A stretch of 64,000 bases of DNA from Oligoflexales bacterium. Lineage in GTDB: Bacteria > Bdellovibrionota_B > Oligoflexia > Oligoflexales > RGVZ01. Under the pieces are notes generated by a model. It was not told the origin of the DNA. It searched no databases and saw only the letters and a list, made by a program, of their open reading frames with translations. Within the stretch, counting starts at the first letter, position 1. Each line of letters starts with the position of its first letter. Below, one piece after another: positions 60,631-64,000 of the stretch. The stretch spans positions 124,001 through 188,000 of the forward strand of contig CANLUT010000003.1 in NCBI GenBank assembly GCA_947494335.1, in the 5' to 3' direction. The position numbers were made by a program, and so were the translations under genes.

Positions 60631-60758
60631 CGCATGCTCCTGTTAGGGCCCAGATGGGCAAGATTTTCCCGTTCAGTTACCAGAAGTCTTTCCGATAGGC
60701 GAGTATCAATTTGGGTTTCAGTATTTGTAAATGAGAACCAACGCGTATGGAGGGGTAA

Positions 60759-61484
60759 ATGAACATCTATAAAACAATAGGGCTAGCTGTTTTGGCTATG
60801 AGTGCCCGCGCAGAGGCGGGAGATGTTATGAGGAAAATGATACTTGAAGTGGATCCGGTGGCTCCGGCCTCTTCGGCGTACGAGCAGTCAATCAACGGGA
60901 TCACAACAAGCAAATACGGCGCTGGGGTGGATTTCAATTTGGGTACAACTGTGTCGACAGGACCAGAAATTTGGTCAGGTACATTTGTCGCGCGTGGCGA
61001 TGACAGCGGAGCATCGTATCGGCGAGAAGATTTGTGGCCAGGTGAGCGTCATAAAATTGATGCCATGCGGTTTCGATGGTCCGTCGGTGTCTGGGAACAA
61101 GGACAATCCATGCGCGGATGGTATTTTAAAGCTGCCTATAATTGGACTCGCATCAACAGCCGCGCCAATCGATTCACAGAGACAATTTCCGATGGTCTTA
61201 GCGCATCAGTAAATGACAGTCCAAATGATGAAACAGATTTGATCACTGATATGCGTCACGGGGTCAGTCTTGCCTTTGGAAATCGTTGGGTCATTGGCGA
61301 AAACTTTATGGCCGGAATTGGCGCCAGTGTGACTCACAATTTCCGACGCGCCGTGGCAGTTGATAGCAAGGATCCTATGGCAAAGGCTGATTATGAGGAT
61401 CTCATCAATCATGCACTGCCTGATACGAGAATGGCTGTAAGACCAACGCCTGAAGTGAATATTGGACTTGGTTACAGTCTGTAG
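60759..61484 (+). CDS. Probable outer-membrane beta-barrel protein
   Basis: 241 residues. The short signal peptide (MNIYKTIGLAVLAMSARAEA) has AxA cleavage. Alternating strands follow (GVDFNLGTTVSTGPEIWSG, MRGWYFKAAYNWTRI, GVSLAFGNRWVIG, FMAGIGASVTHNF), ending EVNIGLGYSL. A final hydrophobic residue after an aromatic two positions earlier fits a barrel end strand. The size suggests an eight-stranded barrel. GGAGGGG sits 4 bases before the ATG. The function is unknown. Confidence 0.7.
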   Translation: MNIYKTIGLAVLAMSARAEAGDVMRKMILEVDPVAPASSAYEQSINGITTSKYGAGVDFNLGTTVSTGPEIWSGTFVARGDDSGASYRREDLWPGERHKIDAMRFRWSVGVWEQGQSMRGWYFKAAYNWTRINSRANRFTETISDGLSASVNDSPNDETDLITDMRHGVSLAFGNRWVIGENFMAGIGASVTHNFRRAVAVDSKDPMAKADYEDLINHALPDTRMAVRPTPEVNIGLGYSL

Positions 61485-61511
61485 TTTTTTGGTTTTAAAC
61501 TTAGACCCTCC

Positions 61512-61547
61512 GGGCAATCGACCGAAAGGTTGATTGCCCAATTTCTT
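61512..61547 (+). terminator. Terminator after barrel gene
   Basis: 12-bp stem beginning GGGCAATC and ending GATTGCCC (one G-U), with a GAAA tetraloop, followed by AATTTCTTTT. Confidence 0.75.
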
Positions 61548-61567
61548 TTGTATGATATAAACGCCAG

Positions 61568-62494
61568 ATGTCGATTATCTGGTTTTTACCTTTTATGATT
61601 TTTGCTGCCAGTCCGTGGTGTGACTCCTCATGGGCTCTGGCGCTTGGGCTTTTCGTAAGTCTTTTATTGCAGTGGCCGCTTCCAACTCAACTTCGCAACG
61701 GTGGCAAGTGGCTCATGCAGATTTCAATTGTTGGTTTGGGCTTTGCCTTGGACCCGTCCGCCGTCCAGCGTGCCGGCACACAGTCTGTAGTTGTGACCTT
61801 GGTTGGCCTGATTGGAATTATGACGGTAGCATTTGTCGTAGCAAAGCCTCTCAAAATTAATGCTTCAACGGGCTCTCTGATTGCTGCAGGAACTGGGATT
61901 TGTGGCGGTAGCGCCATTGCGGCGATGTCCCCGGTTGTCGGTGCTTCAAGCGCTGAAACGGCTGTCGCATTGGCCACAGTTTTTTCACTGAATGCGATCG
62001 CGCTTTTTGTGTTTCCACCCTTAGGGCACTTGTTTGCTTTAAATCCTGAGCAATTTGGGCTTTGGTCTGCGATAGCAATTCATGACACCAGTTCTGTTGT
62101 GGGAGCCGCAACTCAATTTCATCCGGACAGTGTAGCTGTTGCTGTGACAACCAAGCTTACGCGTGCCTTGTGGATTGTTCCCATGATTTTTGTGACGACA
62201 TATGTTGTTCGTCGCAATGGATCTGTTGATGGCCAGGGGAAGGCTAAAATTCCAGTATTCATTTTTTTATTTGTGTTGGCTGTGATCATTCATGCGCTGC
62301 TCCCCGAGATGCCCCAAGTTTATAAAGCGATCGATACTGCAGGTAAGTCGTTATTGAGAGTGGCTATCTTTCTTATCGGAGCTCAATTATCGAGGTCGAT
62401 GATCAAAAGTGTCGGAAGCCGGGCGCTGGCAATGGGAGTCATCCTGTGGGTGGTCATGGGGACGGGGTCACTGCTATGGGTGAGGACTTTGTAA
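61568..62494 (+). CDS. YeiH-family putative sulfate exporter
   Basis: 308 residues and about nine to ten membrane segments. Family marks are WLMQISIVGLGFALDP, GTGICGGSAIAAMSPVVGAS (the most conserved block), AIHDTSSVVGAATQF and TTKLTRALWIVPMIF. The YeiH/UPF0324 family is annotated as putative sulfate exporters; the transported ion is not established for most members. It is usually next to a LysR gene, but none is here. The start ATG 61568 is 21 bases after the terminator tail. Confidence 0.9.
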   Translation: MSIIWFLPFMIFAASPWCDSSWALALGLFVSLLLQWPLPTQLRNGGKWLMQISIVGLGFALDPSAVQRAGTQSVVVTLVGLIGIMTVAFVVAKPLKINASTGSLIAAGTGICGGSAIAAMSPVVGASSAETAVALATVFSLNAIALFVFPPLGHLFALNPEQFGLWSAIAIHDTSSVVGAATQFHPDSVAVAVTTKLTRALWIVPMIFVTTYVVRRNGSVDGQGKAKIPVFIFLFVLAVIIHALLPEMPQVYKAIDTAGKSLLRVAIFLIGAQLSRSMIKSVGSRALAMGVILWVVMGTGSLLWVRTL

Positions 62495-62510
62495 CAGATT
62501 TAAAAGCGAA

Positions 62511-62540
62511 CAGCCCGCCCTTTATAGTCAGGGCGAGCTG
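62511..62540 (-). terminator. Probable terminator of the lipoprotein gene at the right edge
   Basis: Stem CAGCCCGCCCT / AGGGCGAGCTG with one mismatch and an 8-base loop. On the minus strand it is followed by TTCGCTTTT, a modest T-run. It lies between convergent genes. Confidence 0.5.
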
Positions 62541-62558
62541 CTGATGATTGCCAAAAGA

Positions 62559-63908
62559 TCACTTGAACTTTACGAAGCAGACCACTCCGTGCTTTTCACC
62601 TGGTTTGATGTCTTTGGCTGAACGAAATGTACCGGTCGCCATGTTGAAAACGCGTCCACCAGCCATCCAGAACGTGGTGGTCTGTGCTCCTAATTTTGGT
62701 GCGTCGCCGAATACGAGGTCCTTGATGTTGCGATCATAAGCGGCCTTCATGTCTGCTCCGTAAGGTAGCAGGCGTTTACCCGCTGGTTCATCCGCGTTGG
62801 CGGCAGGACAGAGTTTGAAACGTTGGCCTGCAGTGACTTTTTCCATCGATGGACGAACCCAGACGTTACAGTTGGCTGTATCCTGCCAGCGACCACGGCC
62901 AGTTGTAGTGTTTGTAGCCAGCAGTACAAAGTTGGCGCGATCTCCTTGCGGCACACAGACTGGGTTTGCCGCAATGCTATCTGCATTCATGCGAACAAAG
63001 CCATAGGAGTATGAATTCTGCTTGCCAATGACGACCAAGTACACCCTGGAGTCAGCGAGGCCAGTAATATTTATGCCCAATTGGCTACTCCTATCAATCG
63101 TGGAAGGCAGATCTTTGAAAAGAACACCAGATTTTGAAATGGCGCTTGGTAGATCAGTTTCTAATGGCGTTGTTTCATCGTCACGCGTTACAACGGCGAT
63201 CTTCAGATCTTTCACAGCGTCCGTGCCGCACTTCATTTGTTTCATCTCTGTACCCACGAAGCCTGCCGCATCTTTACAGATGAGCTTGAGATTCAGTGCG
63301 TTTGCAAGAAGTTTCGCAGCAGCGACCTTGATTTGTGGTGCTGTGGTCGGCTCAGACGTTGGCAGGATAGGAATTCCATCTCGGGTTCCAACAACGGTCT
63401 CAAAGGCTTGAACGTTTGAATAGTCGTACTCCACGGTAGCGTCTGCTTTCAGCGGAGATGGAAGTTGTTTTTTGACTCTTACGTACAGTTGATCATTGGC
63501 GTCTTTATCATTTACAAACTTTCCAACCTCGTTGACCGCATACTTAGTAAAGCCTGAGCCTCCAGCTGCTTCAATATAGTTCTTTTCACCAACTTTGATG
63601 GACTTTAGTTTTGCTACACAGTTTACGGCGCCGATCGGGATTTCAAATGGTGCGGCTTCCACATCCATGGCTTCAACATCGTCGCACTCAACCTGAAGTT
63701 TGTAAGCAACGACAGGTTGCGCATCATCACCATCGGCGAGAGATAGCGAGTTTTGATCGTGTTCGGCGTTTCCTGCCTCAAAATCAACGGACGCCCAACC
63801 ACTGTTGCTGCTGCGTTTTCCGCGCGAGCTTCCCTGGTCTCCTTGGCAGGAGGTTATCGTAACCCCTAAAAGGGCGACTAACGCAGGTAGATAAAGCTTC
63901 GAGTTCAT
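62559..63908 (-). CDS. Predicted lipoprotein of unknown function
   Basis: 449 residues from ATG at 63906-63908, preceded by GGGAGG; the frame continues upstream without support. The signal (MNSKLYLPALVALLGVTITSC) has lipobox ITSC, Cys 21. A Ser/Gly/Asp-rich linker (~22-60) leads to a long beta-rich domain with several Cys (VECDD, GAVNCVAKL, LICKDA, MKCGTD, PVCVPQ, ANCNVW, FKLCPA, GVVCFVKFK) that may pair in the periplasm. No catalytic motif is visible. No close likeness to the other lipoproteins in the window was seen. The 92 bases to its right hold no gene that I can see. Confidence 0.7.
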   Translation of the reverse strand: MNSKLYLPALVALLGVTITSCQGDQGSSRGKRSSNSGWASVDFEAGNAEHDQNSLSLADGDDAQPVVAYKLQVECDDVEAMDVEAAPFEIPIGAVNCVAKLKSIKVGEKNYIEAAGGSGFTKYAVNEVGKFVNDKDANDQLYVRVKKQLPSPLKADATVEYDYSNVQAFETVVGTRDGIPILPTSEPTTAPQIKVAAAKLLANALNLKLICKDAAGFVGTEMKQMKCGTDAVKDLKIAVVTRDDETTPLETDLPSAISKSGVLFKDLPSTIDRSSQLGINITGLADSRVYLVVIGKQNSYSYGFVRMNADSIAANPVCVPQGDRANFVLLATNTTTGRGRWQDTANCNVWVRPSMEKVTAGQRFKLCPAANADEPAGKRLLPYGADMKAAYDRNIKDLVFGDAPKLGAQTTTFWMAGGRVFNMATGTFRSAKDIKPGEKHGVVCFVKFK

Positions 63909-64000
63909 GATGCGGCCTCCCAAACCTTGGTCCAATGTCAGAAGATGCTTCGGAGTAAAGCGATCCATTCTTGAGCTAAATTTAAAAATATCTGATTTTA

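Noticed and set aside
1-64000. CRISPR arrays, tRNA or rRNA genes, insertion sequences and prophage genes
   Set aside because: No regular spaced repeats, no cloverleaf or rRNA-like stretches, and no transposase, integrase or phage structural genes were seen on either strand.

Overview
The window is a contiguous piece of chromosome from a Gram-negative bacterium of medium GC content (my rough estimate is 45-50%). It carries many lipoproteins and outer-membrane proteins, an RND/TolC efflux system, TatC, a bacterial RRM protein, a long-form aromatic amino acid hydroxylase and a secreted subtilisin. This mix best fits a member of the Bdellovibrionota/Oligoflexia or a nearby deltaproteobacterial-type lineage. 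That placement comes from gene content only. I see no rRNA, tRNA, prophage, insertion sequence or CRISPR array, and almost every gene looks intact.

Layout. 1-4.6 kb: a partial receiver-TPR protein runs off the left edge, divergent from a heterodimeric ABC exporter pair; an RRM protein converges on the pair. 5.1-9.6 kb: an anchored thioredoxin-like protein, a lipoprotein, an outer-membrane barrel and, after a nested inverted repeat, a DNA photolyase. 9.7-14.9 kb: a tightly linked run of DedA membrane protein, CNNM/CorC-type protein, NtrC-type regulator and sensor kinase. 15.1-20.7 kb: a small secreted Ala-rich protein, then tetR-tolC-RND on the minus strand with no adaptor gene. 20.9-28.7 kb: rlmI, a lipoprotein, a peroxiredoxin, the overlapping pair pruA-rlmM, an alpha/beta hydrolase and a Ser/Thr kinase. 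28.6-34.2 kb: a GT39-like glycosyltransferase, recD2, hpf and an exported protein. 34.4-38.1 kb: a secreted subtilase and a dicarboxylate/amino-acid symporter. 38.1-45.2 kb, minus strand: ettA with a tandem four-Cys protein, then ridA-polA-tatC-outer-membrane protein as an overlapping chain. 45.4-50.4 kb: an exported protein, an OPT peptide transporter, citrate synthase and an unknown protein. 50.5-55.3 kb: an exported protein, a very acidic protein, the aromatic amino acid hydroxylase and a class III aminotransferase. 55.3-64 kb: a LemA-TPM-TPM operon, an MFS transporter, alanine dehydrogenase, a DUF3025-like protein, an outer-membrane protein, a YeiH-type exporter and a lipoprotein.

How they fit together. 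Several genes point to a peptide and amino-acid economy: the secreted subtilase, OPT transporter, DAACS symporter, P5C dehydrogenase, alanine dehydrogenase, phenylalanine hydroxylase with an aminotransferase, and citrate synthase. This is an inference from co-occurrence. The rest is housekeeping (polA, recD2, rlmI, rlmM, ettA, hpf, tatC) and envelope or regulatory genes.

I found no single clearly new multi-gene system. The most unusual items are the nested inverted repeat at 8031-8121, the RND operon without an adaptor, the tandem CX2CX12CX3C protein next to ettA, the acidic-tail protein with repeated upstream motifs, a receiver with Glu in place of the phosphoacceptor Asp, a kinase with an altered catalytic loop, and two exported proteins that look like distant paralogues.
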